Assembly: GCA_015222795.1 (NCBI GenBank)
Contig: JADFVY010000280.1
Coordinates: 1-8,708 of the forward strand
DNA length: 8,708 nt
Reading direction: 5' to 3'
Origin: Pseudomonadota bacterium
GTDB lineage: Bacteria; Pseudomonadota; Alphaproteobacteria; UBA8366; JADFVY01
The notes under the pieces are model-generated. The model was not told the origin of the DNA. It ran no database searches and saw only the letters and a list, made by a program, of their open reading frames with translations. The position numbers and the translations under genes were made by a program. Positions 1-7,351 of this stretch are shown one piece after another (position 1 is the stretch's first letter; each line of letters starts with the position of its first letter).

Positions 1-136
1 CCTTCTCCTAACCGGAGGAAAACACAAGCCTGTGAAAACAACAACATATTCCGGGCCAAACTCTCAAAGGCCTTTCCCACGCCGCAATCTTGCCATAAAA
101 CGTTGCTACCCAACTGGCTGGACATCGATGGGCCGG

Positions 137-183
137 TTGACAATATTTCCCCCATTCGCGCATACACTAAATACAGTATAGTG
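137..183 (+). promoter_or_regulatory. Possible promoter and dyad upstream of yebC
   Basis: A perfect TTGACA at 137-142 is followed 18 bases later by CATACA at 161-166, a plausible but imperfect sigma70-type -35/-10 pair. Directly downstream is an imperfect dyad, CACT (165-168), ATAC (171-174), GTAT (176-179), AGTG (180-183), which could be an operator near the transcription start. The surrounding 1-236 is visibly richer in A/T than the genes, as expected for a control region. Function is inferred from sequence only; the -10 match is weak. Confidence 0.35.
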
Positions 184-236
184 CGACAGGATAAACCACT
201 GTAATTTGCGTTTGCAAGGAAGTTCTCGGAACCGAA

Positions 237-986
237 ATGGCTGGCCACTCTCAATTCAGTAATATTATGTACCGCAAGGGCGCGCAGGACAAGAAGCGCG
301 CCGGACTATTCGCCAAGCTGGGCCGCGAGCTCACCGTGGCCGCAAGGTTGGGGGGCGGCGATCCGGACTCCAACCACCGGCTGCGCGCCGCCATCGTGTC
401 GGCCAAGGCGGGAAACATGCCCAAGGACAATGTCGAGCGCGCCATCAAGAAGGGTGCGGGCGGCGGCGAGGGCGAGGATTACGAGGATATCCGCTATGAG
501 GGTTATGGCCCCGGCGGCGTCGCCGTGATCATCGAAACCCTGACCGACAACCGCAACCGCACGGCCTCGGAGGTTCGCACTGCTTTCAGCAAGCATGGCG
601 GCAACATGGCGGAAACCGGCGCGGTGAGCTTCATGTTCGACCGGGTCGGCGAGATCGTCTTCCCGGCCGATGCCGCCGATGCCGATGCCATGTTCGAGGC
701 CGCGCTGGAGGCCGGCGCATCGGATGTCGATTCCGGCGACGGTGGACATATTATCACCTGCGAGTCGGACGATCTGCACGCGGTGGCGGGCGAACTGGAA
801 AAACAGTTCGGCGAGCCGGAAGCGGTGAAACTCGCCTGGCGGCCGCAGAACACGGTGCCGGTGGACGAGGGCACGGCGGGCACGCTTCTGAAGTTGCTGG
901 ACGTGCTGGACGACAATGACGACGTGCAGGTGGTCTCGGCCAATTTCGAGATCGACGACGACGTGATGTCGAAGCTGACGGCCTGA
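237..986 (+). CDS. yebC: YebC/TACO1-family translation or regulatory protein
   Basis: This is a 249-residue cytoplasmic protein of normal length for the YebC/PmpR/TACO1 family. It opens with MAGHSQF and contains the family blocks MPKDNVERAIKKG (61-73), RYEGYGPGGVA (86-96), TDNRNRT (103-109) and, near the end, DDNDDVQVVSANFEI (225-239). The middle and C-terminal parts are acidic. The family was long annotated as a DNA-binding transcriptional regulator. More recent work on bacterial members and mitochondrial TACO1 points to helping ribosomes through proline-rich stretches. The start is fixed by the conserved amino terminus; AAGGAAG at 216-222 is a ribosome binding site at a rather long 14-base distance. 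In many proteobacteria yebC sits beside ruvC, as here, where only 4 bases separate them, so co-transcription is likely. The family call is secure; which of the two roles applies is not visible from the sequence. Confidence 0.96.
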   Translation: MAGHSQFSNIMYRKGAQDKKRAGLFAKLGRELTVAARLGGGDPDSNHRLRAAIVSAKAGNMPKDNVERAIKKGAGGGEGEDYEDIRYEGYGPGGVAVIIETLTDNRNRTASEVRTAFSKHGGNMAETGAVSFMFDRVGEIVFPADAADADAMFEAALEAGASDVDSGDGGHIITCESDDLHAVAGELEKQFGEPEAVKLAWRPQNTVPVDEGTAGTLLKLLDVLDDNDDVQVVSANFEIDDDVMSKLTA

Positions 987-990
987 TCCA

Positions 991-1509
991 ATGCGGTTAA
1001 TCGGTTTCGATCCGGGATTACGCAACACTGGCTGGGGCGTCATTGAGGCCGAGGGCAACCGCTTGACCTATGTCGCGGACGGCACGATCCGGCCCGCGAC
1101 GTGCCAGGACATGGCGTCGCGGCTGCGCGATTTGCATGACGGGCTGGCTGGTGTGTTGAAGGAATTTCAGCCGCGCGAGGCGGCGGTGGAGGAAACCTTC
1201 GTCAACAAGAACCCCGAATCCACATTGAAACTGGGCCAGGCGCGCGGCGTCGTGCTGCTGGCCCCGGCGCTGCATGGAATTCCGGTCGCCGAATATTCGG
1301 CCAACCGCATCAAGAAGTCGGTGGTCGGCGCCGGCCACGCCGCCAAGGAACAGGTGCAGATGATGGTCTCGCGCCTGTTGCCGGGCTGTAAATTTTCCAG
1401 CGCGGACGCCGCCGACGCGCTGGCGGTGGCGATCTGCCATGCGCATTTCGCCCAGACCCGCCAGCACTGGGGACAGGAACGCGCGCCGATGGCGAGGGCC
1501 GCGCAATGA
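991..1509 (+). CDS. ruvC: Crossover junction endodeoxyribonuclease RuvC
   Basis: RuvC is the dimeric, Mg2+-dependent nuclease that cuts Holliday junctions by symmetrical nicks after RuvAB branch migration. At 172 residues it is full length. The four catalytic acids of the RNase H-like fold are all present: D7 in GFDPGLRNTGWG, E67 in AAVEETF, and D139 and D142 in SSADAADALAVAICH. The basic GHAAKEQV segment (115-122) matches the usual junction-binding region. It begins 4 bases after yebC with no strong ribosome binding site, suggesting translational coupling, and its TGA overlaps the ATG of ruvA (ATGA). It therefore belongs to a ruvCAB unit. I saw no alphaproteobacterial SOS box (GTTC-N7-GTTC) just before it, so SOS control cannot be claimed from this window. 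Confidence 0.97.
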   Translation: MRLIGFDPGLRNTGWGVIEAEGNRLTYVADGTIRPATCQDMASRLRDLHDGLAGVLKEFQPREAAVEETFVNKNPESTLKLGQARGVVLLAPALHGIPVAEYSANRIKKSVVGAGHAAKEQVQMMVSRLLPGCKFSSADAADALAVAICHAHFAQTRQHWGQERAPMARAAQ

Positions 1510-2117
1510 TCGCCCGTCTAACCGGAATTCTGGAGCCGCTGGGCGAGGACCGCGCCATCGTCGATGTCGGCGGGGTCGGCTATATGGTGTTCTGTTCAGG
1601 GCGGACGCTGGGGCAATTGCCGGCGGATGGCTCGACCGTGCAACTGCATATCGAAACCCATGTGCGCGAGGATCATATTCATCTGTACGGCTTCGCCGAA
1701 TTGGGCGAACTGGAATGGTTCCGCCTGCTGACCACGGTGCAGGGCGTCGGCGCCAAGGTTGCGCTGGCGATCCTGACGGTGCTGGGTCCCGACGATCTGC
1801 TGCAGGCGGTGGCGGCGGCCGACAAGGTGGCGGTGTCGCGCGCCAATGGCGTCGGGCCGAAACTGGCGGCGCGCATCGTTAGCGAGCTAAAGGACAAGGT
1901 CGGCGGCATCGCGCTGGGCGCGGCGGCGGCCATTCGCGTCGCCGGCACGCCGGCGGCTGCAGGCGGGGTCGATGTGGATGCGGTTTCGGCGCTGGTCAAT
2001 CTCGGTTACGGACGCAGCGAGGCCTTTGGCGCGGTGGCGCGCGCCAGTGGCCGGCTGGGAGAAGAGGCGCCGCTGGGCGATCTGATCCGCGCCGGGCTTG
2101 AGGAGTTGTCGCAATGA
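1506..2117 (+). CDS. ruvA: Holliday junction branch migration protein RuvA
   Basis: RuvA forms tetramers that hold the four-way junction in an open square and load the RuvB motors. The 203-residue protein shows the three expected parts. The OB-fold domain (about 1-64) carries the acidic pin residues E55 and D56 in REDHIHLYGF. The central domain has two helix-hairpin-helix motifs, VQGVGAKVALAIL (78-90) and ANGVGPKLAARIV (113-125). After an Ala/Gly-rich flexible linker (about 134-155) comes the small RuvB-contacting domain (about 156-203), with the ALVNLGYGRSEA motif typical of domain III. GAGGG at 1494-1498 lies 7 bases before the ATG, supporting this start. Both ends overlap neighbours by 4 bases, so RuvC, RuvA and RuvB are probably made in coupled fashion. 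Confidence 0.97.
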   Translation: MIARLTGILEPLGEDRAIVDVGGVGYMVFCSGRTLGQLPADGSTVQLHIETHVREDHIHLYGFAELGELEWFRLLTTVQGVGAKVALAILTVLGPDDLLQAVAAADKVAVSRANGVGPKLAARIVSELKDKVGGIALGAAAAIRVAGTPAAAGGVDVDAVSALVNLGYGRSEAFGAVARASGRLGEEAPLGDLIRAGLEELSQ

Positions 2118-3190
2118 CCGGCGAGCCGGACAGGCTGATCACCCCCGAATTCGAGTCCGGCGACGGCGCGGACATTTCGTTGCGCCCGCAGACCTTGGCC
2201 GACTTTATCGGCCAGCAGACGGTGCGCGAGAATCTGGCGGTGTTCATCAAGGCGGCGCGCGGACGCGGCGAGGCGCTGGATCATGTGCTGTTTCACGGCC
2301 CCCCGGGGCTGGGCAAGACCACGCTGGCGCAGATCGTCGCGCGCGAGCTGGGCGTCGGCTTTCGGGCGACCTCGGGGCCGGTGCTGGCCAAGGCCGGGGA
2401 TCTGGCCGCCATTCTAACCAACCTGCAGTCGCATGATGTGCTGTTCATCGATGAAATCCATCGCCTGAACCCGGCGGTCGAGGAAATTCTCTATCCGGCG
2501 CTGGAGGATTTCCAGCTCGATCTCATTATCGGCGAGGGACCGGCGGCGCGCTCGATACGCATCGACCTGCCGCCCTTTACGCTGGTCGCCGCGACCACGC
2601 GGTCGGGCCTGATTACCCGGCCGCTGCGCGAACGGTTCGGCATTCCACTGCGCATGGAGTTTTATACCGAGGACGAGTTGACAATCATCGTCGAACGCAA
2701 CGCCCGCCTGCTGGATGCGCCGGTTACGCCCGAGGGCGGCCGCGAGGTGGCGCGCCGCAGCCGCGGAACCCCGCGCGTGGCCGGGCGCCTGTTGCGCCGG
2801 GTGCGCGATTTCGCGACGATCGACGGGCTGCGGGAAATCGACGCCGCGGCGGCCGACAAGGCGCTGACCCGGCTGGACGTGGACAAGCGTGGCCTGGACA
2901 GCATGGACCGGCGCTATCTTTCCTGCATCGCCGACAATTACGGCGGCGGGCCGGTCGGGGTCGAGACCCTGGGCGCCGCGCTGTCGGAACAGCGCGACGT
3001 GCTGGAGGAGGTGATTGAGCCCTATCTGGTGCAACAGGGCCTGCTGCAGCGCACGCCGCGCGGCCGGGCGTTGACCGTTCAGGGCTGGGCCTATCTGGGC
3101 CACACCCCGCCGGTGTCCACCATCGCGCAAATGGATCTTCTGGGCGTGGGCGATGCGGAGGACGGCGATGCGGAGGACGGCGATGGTTGA
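2114..3190 (+). CDS. ruvB: Holliday junction branch migration ATPase RuvB
   Basis: RuvB is the hexameric AAA+ motor that pulls DNA through the RuvA-bound junction. The key residues fall at the E. coli numbering: Walker A GPPGLGKTT (62-70, K68), Walker B LFIDEIH (110-116, D113), sensor 1 around TTRSG (161-165), and the arginine finger R174 in LRERFGI. GTPRVAGRLLRRVRDF (218-233) is the sensor 2 region. The C-terminal winged-helix domain runs from about 260 to 335, with RTPRGR (313-318) in the DNA-contacting hairpin. GAGGAG at 2100-2105 is a good ribosome binding site. At 358 residues it is longer than E. coli RuvB because of an acidic tail, DAEDGDAEDGDG (347-358), encoded by a tandem repeat that also carries the ybgC start signals. 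The tail is probably not needed for the motor; that is an inference. Confidence 0.98.
   Translation: MTGEPDRLITPEFESGDGADISLRPQTLADFIGQQTVRENLAVFIKAARGRGEALDHVLFHGPPGLGKTTLAQIVARELGVGFRATSGPVLAKAGDLAAILTNLQSHDVLFIDEIHRLNPAVEEILYPALEDFQLDLIIGEGPAARSIRIDLPPFTLVAATTRSGLITRPLRERFGIPLRMEFYTEDELTIIVERNARLLDAPVTPEGGREVARRSRGTPRVAGRLLRRVRDFATIDGLREIDAAAADKALTRLDVDKRGLDSMDRRYLSCIADNYGGGPVGVETLGAALSEQRDVLEEVIEPYLVQQGLLQRTPRGRALTVQGWAYLGHTPPVSTIAQMDLLGVGDAEDGDAEDGDG
3151..3180 (+). repeat. 15-bp tandem duplication carrying a ribosome binding site and start codon
   Basis: CGATGCGGAGGACGG occurs twice without a mismatch (3151-3165 and 3166-3180) and the next bases begin a third copy (CGATG at 3181-3185). 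In the ruvB frame it encodes the repeated acidic tail. In the ybgC frame each unit contributes GGAGGA followed 5 bases later by the ATG of the next unit, giving equivalent start signals at 3168 and 3183. Because the unit length is a multiple of three, copy-number changes would keep both genes in frame. Confidence 0.95.
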
Positions 3191-3611
3191 AGCGCCCGCG
3201 GCCGCGACCCACATAATGCCCATCCGGGTCTATTACGAGGACACCGATGCGGCCGGGATGGTCTATTACGCGAACTATCTGAATTTCGCCGAGCGCGCGC
3301 GTACCGAGATGATGCGCGATCTTTCCAATGGGCTCTATGCCCGCATGCTGGCCGATGGCATGGCCTTCGTCGTGCGGCGTTGTACGGCGGACTATGCGGG
3401 CGCGGCGAAACTCGACGATCTTGTCGAGGTCCATTCGCGGGTGCTGCATGTCGGCGGCGCTTCGCTGAAAGCCGAGCAGGTCGTCTGGCGCGACGGCGAG
3501 CGACTGGTTGCCATGGAGGTCAAGCTTGGCTGTATCGGTCCGGACGGCAGGCCGGCCCGGATGCCGGCGGACTTGCGCGCCATGATCGAAAAAATGCGCG
3601 TGAATGCGTAA
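3183..3611 (+). CDS. ybgC: YbgC-type acyl-CoA thioesterase (hot-dog fold) of the Tol-Pal cluster
   Basis: YbgC is a small cytoplasmic thioesterase that hydrolyses acyl-CoA or acyl-ACP thioesters and is usually encoded just before tolQ. The 142-residue protein carries the family signature RVYYEDTDAAGMVYYANY (15-32), with the catalytic aspartate at D22 (D18 of E. coli YbgC), followed by FAERARTEMMR (35-45) on the long central helix. I chose the ATG at 3183, which lies 5 bases after GGAGGA (3172-3177) and gives the length closest to the family. The ATG at 3168 has an identical upstream signal and would add five residues (MRRTA), so both could be used. A third in-frame ATG at 3153 lacks such a site. 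The start overlaps the end of ruvB by 8 bases. One oddity is Tyr at residue 29, where E. coli YbgC has His. Confidence 0.93.
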   Translation: MVEAPAAATHIMPIRVYYEDTDAAGMVYYANYLNFAERARTEMMRDLSNGLYARMLADGMAFVVRRCTADYAGAAKLDDLVEVHSRVLHVGGASLKAEQVVWRDGERLVAMEVKLGCIGPDGRPARMPADLRAMIEKMRVNA

Positions 3612-3710
3612 AACCTTAACCGCTTGGCAACCATAAATGACGTACCCGTAACCGACCGAGAAAATTTACTCGCCAACTTAAAACCCCGTTCAAACAACGT
3701 GATCTGAATA
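3612..3710 (+). other. Gap between ybgC and tolQ, AT-richer, no clear signals
   Basis: This 99-base gap has no open frame of note and no convincing terminator hairpin. TTGGCA at 3624-3629 could be a -35 element, but no good -10 follows at the usual distance. The base composition is richer in A and C than the flanking genes. No Shine-Dalgarno sequence is visible in the 20 bases before the tolQ ATG. The gap may hold a tolQ promoter, but the sequence does not prove it. Confidence 0.4.
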
Positions 3711-4439
3711 ATGGAAACCGAAGCCGTAAACGCCCTTGCTCTAAGTGGCTCCACCGAAGCGATCGATCTTTCGATCTGGGGCCTGTTCTGGTCCGCTCAC
3801 TGGATCGTCAAATGGGTCATCATCATCCTGGCGTTCGCGTCCGTCTGGTGCTGGACCATCATCTTCGCCAAAACCAAAAAGCTCCGTTGGTTGAAGAAGA
3901 ATGGAGACCGTTTCGAAGAATCATTCTGGTCCGGCGGTTCGCTGGATGATCTCTACGACCAGATCGGCCAGCGGCCGGATCATCCGATGGCCGCCGTGTT
4001 CTCCGCCGCCATGCGGGAATGGCGGCGCTCGTTAAGCCGCCGCCGGGCGGGAAGCCCGATGACGGGCAGCGTGCAGGAACGCATCGACCGGGTGATGCAT
4101 GTCACGGTGGCGCGTGAGATGGAGCGGCTGGAAAGTTATATGACCTTCCTGGCCTCGGTCGGCTCGACGGCGCCGTTCATCGGGCTGTTCGGCACGGTCT
4201 GGGGCATTATGAACAGCTTCCAGTCGATCGCGGCATCGAAGCAGACCACACTGGCCGTGGTTGCGCCCGGCATCGCCGAGGCGTTGTTCGCCACCGCGCT
4301 GGGGCTGGTCGCGGCGATCCCCGCGGTGATCGCCTACAACAAGATTTCCAGCGATCTGAATCGCTATGCCGGCCGGCTCGATGCCTTTTCCGGCGAATTC
4401 AGTTCGATTCTGTCACGCCAGATCGAGGAGACCGTCTGA
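3711..4439 (+). CDS. tolQ: Tol-Pal system inner-membrane proton channel subunit TolQ
   Basis: TolQ is the MotA/ExbB-family subunit that, with TolR, uses the proton motive force to move TolA. The 242-residue protein has three membrane segments: about 31-54 (WIVKWVIIILAFASVWCW), about 145-170, and about 186-209. A large cytoplasmic loop with many basic and acidic residues lies between the first two. The channel motifs are intact: GLFGTVWGIMNSF (158-170) with T162, and APGIAEALFATALGL (185-199) with T195. These threonines match T145 and T178 of E. coli TolQ by spacing. The start follows the alphaproteobacterial pattern of a short periplasmic lead, although no ribosome binding site is evident before it. 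Assignment as TolQ rather than ExbB rests mainly on the following tolR, tolA, tolB and pal genes. Confidence 0.96.
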   Translation: METEAVNALALSGSTEAIDLSIWGLFWSAHWIVKWVIIILAFASVWCWTIIFAKTKKLRWLKKNGDRFEESFWSGGSLDDLYDQIGQRPDHPMAAVFSAAMREWRRSLSRRRAGSPMTGSVQERIDRVMHVTVAREMERLESYMTFLASVGSTAPFIGLFGTVWGIMNSFQSIAASKQTTLAVVAPGIAEALFATALGLVAAIPAVIAYNKISSDLNRYAGRLDAFSGEFSSILSRQIEETV

Positions 4440-4442
4440 GCC

Positions 4443-4883
4443 ATGGGCATGAATATGGGAAACGGGGGCAGGGCGGGGACGGGCCGCACGCGCTATCGCC
4501 CGATGGCGGAAATCAACGTAACGCCGTTCGTCGATGTCATGCTGGTGCTGCTGGTGGTGTTCATGGTGACGGCGCCGTTGCTGACCGTCGGCGTGCCCGT
4601 CGATCTGCCCAAGACCGACGCCTCACAGATATCCACCCCTGAAGAACCCATCGTCATCACTATCGATGCGAAGAATCGGATTTATATCCAGGAGACCGAG
4701 GTGCCGCTGGATAGTCTGGCGGCGCGGTTGGGCGCGATTACCGGCGCCAACCCCGATACCCGCATTTATGTGCGCGGCGACCGCTCTATTGAATATGGCC
4801 GGATCATGGAAGTCATGGGCAGCGTCGGCCAGGCCGGATTCAAGAAGGTTTCGTTGTTGGCCAACCTGCCGGACGGCAAGTAG
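4443..4883 (+). CDS. tolR: Tol-Pal system proton channel subunit TolR
   Basis: TolR is the ExbD-like partner of TolQ. The 146-residue protein has a Gly/Arg-rich cytoplasmic lead (1-20), the conserved MAEINVTPFVDVMLVLL segment (21-37), and one membrane helix (about 28-48). D31, equivalent to D23 of E. coli TolR, is the proton-carrying aspartate. The helix is followed by VGVPVDLPK (49-57) and a periplasmic domain (about 60-146) ending in the usual IMEVMGSVGQAGFKKVSLL block, thought to form the peptidoglycan-binding dimer. The ATG lies 3 bases after the tolQ stop, with GAGGAG at 4425-4430 inside the end of tolQ as ribosome binding site. In-frame ATGs at 4449 and 4455 are possible alternatives and would only shorten the unstructured lead. 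Confidence 0.95.
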   Translation: MGMNMGNGGRAGTGRTRYRPMAEINVTPFVDVMLVLLVVFMVTAPLLTVGVPVDLPKTDASQISTPEEPIVITIDAKNRIYIQETEVPLDSLAARLGAITGANPDTRIYVRGDRSIEYGRIMEVMGSVGQAGFKKVSLLANLPDGK

Positions 4884-4909
4884 ATTTTAAGTGACGGATC
4901 TCTAAATCG

Positions 4910-5807
<898 letters not shown>

Positions 5808-5809
<2 letters not shown>

Positions 5810-5812
5810 GGA
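5808..5812 (+). promoter_or_regulatory. Ribosome binding site deciding the tolB start
   Basis: AAGGA overlaps the tolA TAA stop (5807-5809) and stands 8 bases before the ATG at 5821 but only 2 bases before the ATG at 5815. The spacing favours 5821 as the tolB start and suggests tolA-tolB translational coupling. Confidence 0.7.
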
Positions 5813-5820
5813 ACATGGGT

Positions 5821-7176
5821 ATGAACAGGATGAAAACCGGTTTTTCGGCCTTGGCTTCGTTTCGCCTTATATTCGTGGCGGCGTTGTTGCTGGCGGTATC
5901 GGCGACGGTGGCGCGCGCCGAACTGCGGATCGACATTACCCGAGGCAATGTCGACCCGATGCCGGTCGCCGTTACCGACTTCTACAGCGCGGACGCGCGG
6001 AGCGCGGCCATCGGGCGCGAACTTTCCGAAGTCATCGCGGCGGACCTGGAACGATCCGGCCTGTTCGCGCCGATCGACAAGCGCGCCTTTATCCAGTCGA
6101 ACGAATCGCTGCTGGCACGGCCGCGTTTTTCCGACTGGCGAGTGATCAATTCCCAGGCGCTGGTCAGCGGCAGCGTGAGTTACGAACAGGACGGGCGGCT
6201 GAAATTCGAATTCCGCCTGTGGGACGTCTTCGCGGAAACCCAGATGACCGGCTTCGCCTATCGCACGCCGCGCGACAACTGGCGGCGGGTCGCCCATATC
6301 ATCGCCGACGCGATCTACAAGCGGATCACCGGCGAGGAGGGCTATTTCGACAGCCGCATCGTTTATGTCGCCGAAACCGGCCCGCACACCATGCGCATCA
6401 AGCGGCTCGCGATCATGGACCAGGACGGGGCCAACCATAAATACCTGACCGACGGTAGCGCGCTTGTGCTGACGCCGCGCTTTTCGCCGACCCGCCAGGA
6501 AATTACCTATCTGTCCTATTTCAACGACACGCCCAGGGTCTATCTGTTCGACATCAATACCGGCCGCCAGGAGATGCTGGGCGCCTTCAAGGGAATGACC
6601 TTCGCGCCGCGTTTCTCGCCCGATGGCAATTCGGTGATAATGTCTTACGCATTGAACGGCGATTCCGATATCTGGAGCATGGACCTGCGTACCCGCCGGG
6701 CCCGCCAGATCACCAGGCATCCGGCGATCGATACGTCGCCGTCCTATTCGCCGGACGGGCGGCAGATCACCTTCAATTCCGACCGTGGCGGCAGGCCCCA
6801 GCTATATGTAATGGAGGCCGACGGCAGCAATGTACGGCGTATCAGCTTCGGGCAGGGTAGCTATGCCACGCCGGTCTGGTCGCCGCGCGGCGATCTGATA
6901 GCCTTCACCAAACAATCAGGCGGCAGGTTTTTCACCGGGGTGATGCGCCCGGACGGAACCGGCGAGCGCCTGTTGACCGAAAGTTTTCTGGACGAGGCGC
7001 CGACCTGGTCGCCCAACGGCCGCGTTTTGATCTTCTTCCGGCAGACCCGGACCACCTCCAGCGGCGCCGGCGGCGTTGCCAGGGTCTATACCGTCGACCT
7101 GACCGGTTATAATCTTCGGCAAGTTAAAACACCGACCGATGCCTCGGATCCGGCCTGGTCGCCCCTAAATCGTTAA
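5821..7176 (+). CDS. tolB: Tol-Pal system periplasmic beta-propeller protein TolB
   Basis: TolB is the periplasmic go-between that binds TolA through its amino terminus and Pal through its propeller. From the ATG at 5821 the protein has 451 residues. A signal peptide (about 1-33) has a hydrophobic core, LIFVAALLLAVSATV, and a likely cut at ARA/ELRID. An amino-terminal domain (about 34-170) begins with the alphaproteobacterial form ELRIDITRGNVDPMPVAV. A six-bladed propeller follows (about 177-451). Six SP-type blade motifs are visible: PRFSPTR (219), PRFSPDG (263), PSYSPDG (307), PVWSPRG (351), PTWSPNG (394) and PAWSPLN (444), one per blade. A longer frame with a GTG at 5758 exists but would overlap tolA by 52 bases and bury the signal peptide, so it was not used. 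The ATG at 5815 is a close second choice. Confidence 0.96.
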   Translation: MNRMKTGFSALASFRLIFVAALLLAVSATVARAELRIDITRGNVDPMPVAVTDFYSADARSAAIGRELSEVIAADLERSGLFAPIDKRAFIQSNESLLARPRFSDWRVINSQALVSGSVSYEQDGRLKFEFRLWDVFAETQMTGFAYRTPRDNWRRVAHIIADAIYKRITGEEGYFDSRIVYVAETGPHTMRIKRLAIMDQDGANHKYLTDGSALVLTPRFSPTRQEITYLSYFNDTPRVYLFDINTGRQEMLGAFKGMTFAPRFSPDGNSVIMSYALNGDSDIWSMDLRTRRARQITRHPAIDTSPSYSPDGRQITFNSDRGGRPQLYVMEADGSNVRRISFGQGSYATPVWSPRGDLIAFTKQSGGRFFTGVMRPDGTGERLLTESFLDEAPTWSPNGRVLIFFRQTRTTSSGAGGVARVYTVDLTGYNLRQVKTPTDASDPAWSPLNR

Positions 7177-7258
7177 GGGTCTCTTAATCTCTTTTAACAG
7201 AGCCTTTAAAAAACCTCTGGTTTGCCCATAAAAATGCAGGATTCGCGCATGGAAACAG

Positions 7259-7288
7259 TTGTATTCGGCGAATTTGCGTGGTTATATG
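7259..7288 (+). promoter_or_regulatory. Candidate pal promoter with internal palindrome
   Basis: TTGTAT (7259-7264) and TTATAT (7282-7287) are 17 bases apart, and TG at 7279-7280 gives an extended -10 form. The match is moderate: only TTG of the -35 fits well. The spacer contains an 11-base palindrome, ATTCGGCGAAT (7263-7273), a possible operator. The leader to pal would be about 55-60 bases. This is inference from pattern alone. Confidence 0.3.
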
Positions 7289-7337
7289 TCTCACCGTACC
7301 ATTTGGGTGCGAGCCTTATTATTTCCTTTTGACCTCT

Positions 7338-7345
7338 AAGGGGGG
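7338..7345 (+). promoter_or_regulatory. Strong ribosome binding site of pal
   Basis: AAGGGGGG lies 6 bases before the pal ATG at 7352 and is among the stronger Shine-Dalgarno sequences in the window, in line with Pal being an abundant lipoprotein. It supports 7352 over the in-frame ATG at 7358, which would have a 12-base spacing. Confidence 0.8.
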
Positions 7346-7351
7346 TTACTG

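Larger units (their letters stand above)
7177..7351 (+). other. Gap between tolB and pal with possible control signals
   Basis: This 175-base gap is clearly richer in A/T than the genes. It opens with weak inverted repeats, TTAAG/CTTAA (7173-7187) and CAGAG/CTCTG (7198-7219), neither followed by the T-run of an intrinsic terminator. It then holds a candidate promoter with an internal palindrome and a 32-codon open frame (7234-7332) that ends just before the pal ribosome binding site. Its length and composition suggest separate control of pal, but no single element is proven. Confidence 0.5.

Noticed and set aside
2..181. An open frame runs from base 2 to a TAG at 179-181, with a GTG at 32 and GGAGGA at 14-19, possibly the tail of an upstream gene or a small protein.
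   Set aside because: Codon choice is unlike the genes here (many ACA, ATA, CTA and other A-ending codons), the product resembles nothing I know, and the spacing of GGAGG to GTG is too long. It most likely reflects an AT-rich leader with few chance stops.
222..232. GTTC-TCG-GAAC upstream of yebC-ruvCAB as a LexA site.
   Set aside because: Alphaproteobacterial LexA sites are direct GTTC-N7-GTTC repeats. This is an inverted repeat with 3-base spacing, so it does not fit.
306..1058. Long minus-strand open frame (250 codons) opposite yebC.
   Set aside because: It is antisense to a clear conserved gene, and long antisense frames are expected in GC-rich coding DNA. The product has no recognisable domain.
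7173..7219. Inverted repeats TTAAG/CTTAA and CAGAG/CTCTG after tolB as an intrinsic terminator.
   Set aside because: The stems are only 5 bp, mostly A/T or with a 12-base loop, and no T-run follows.
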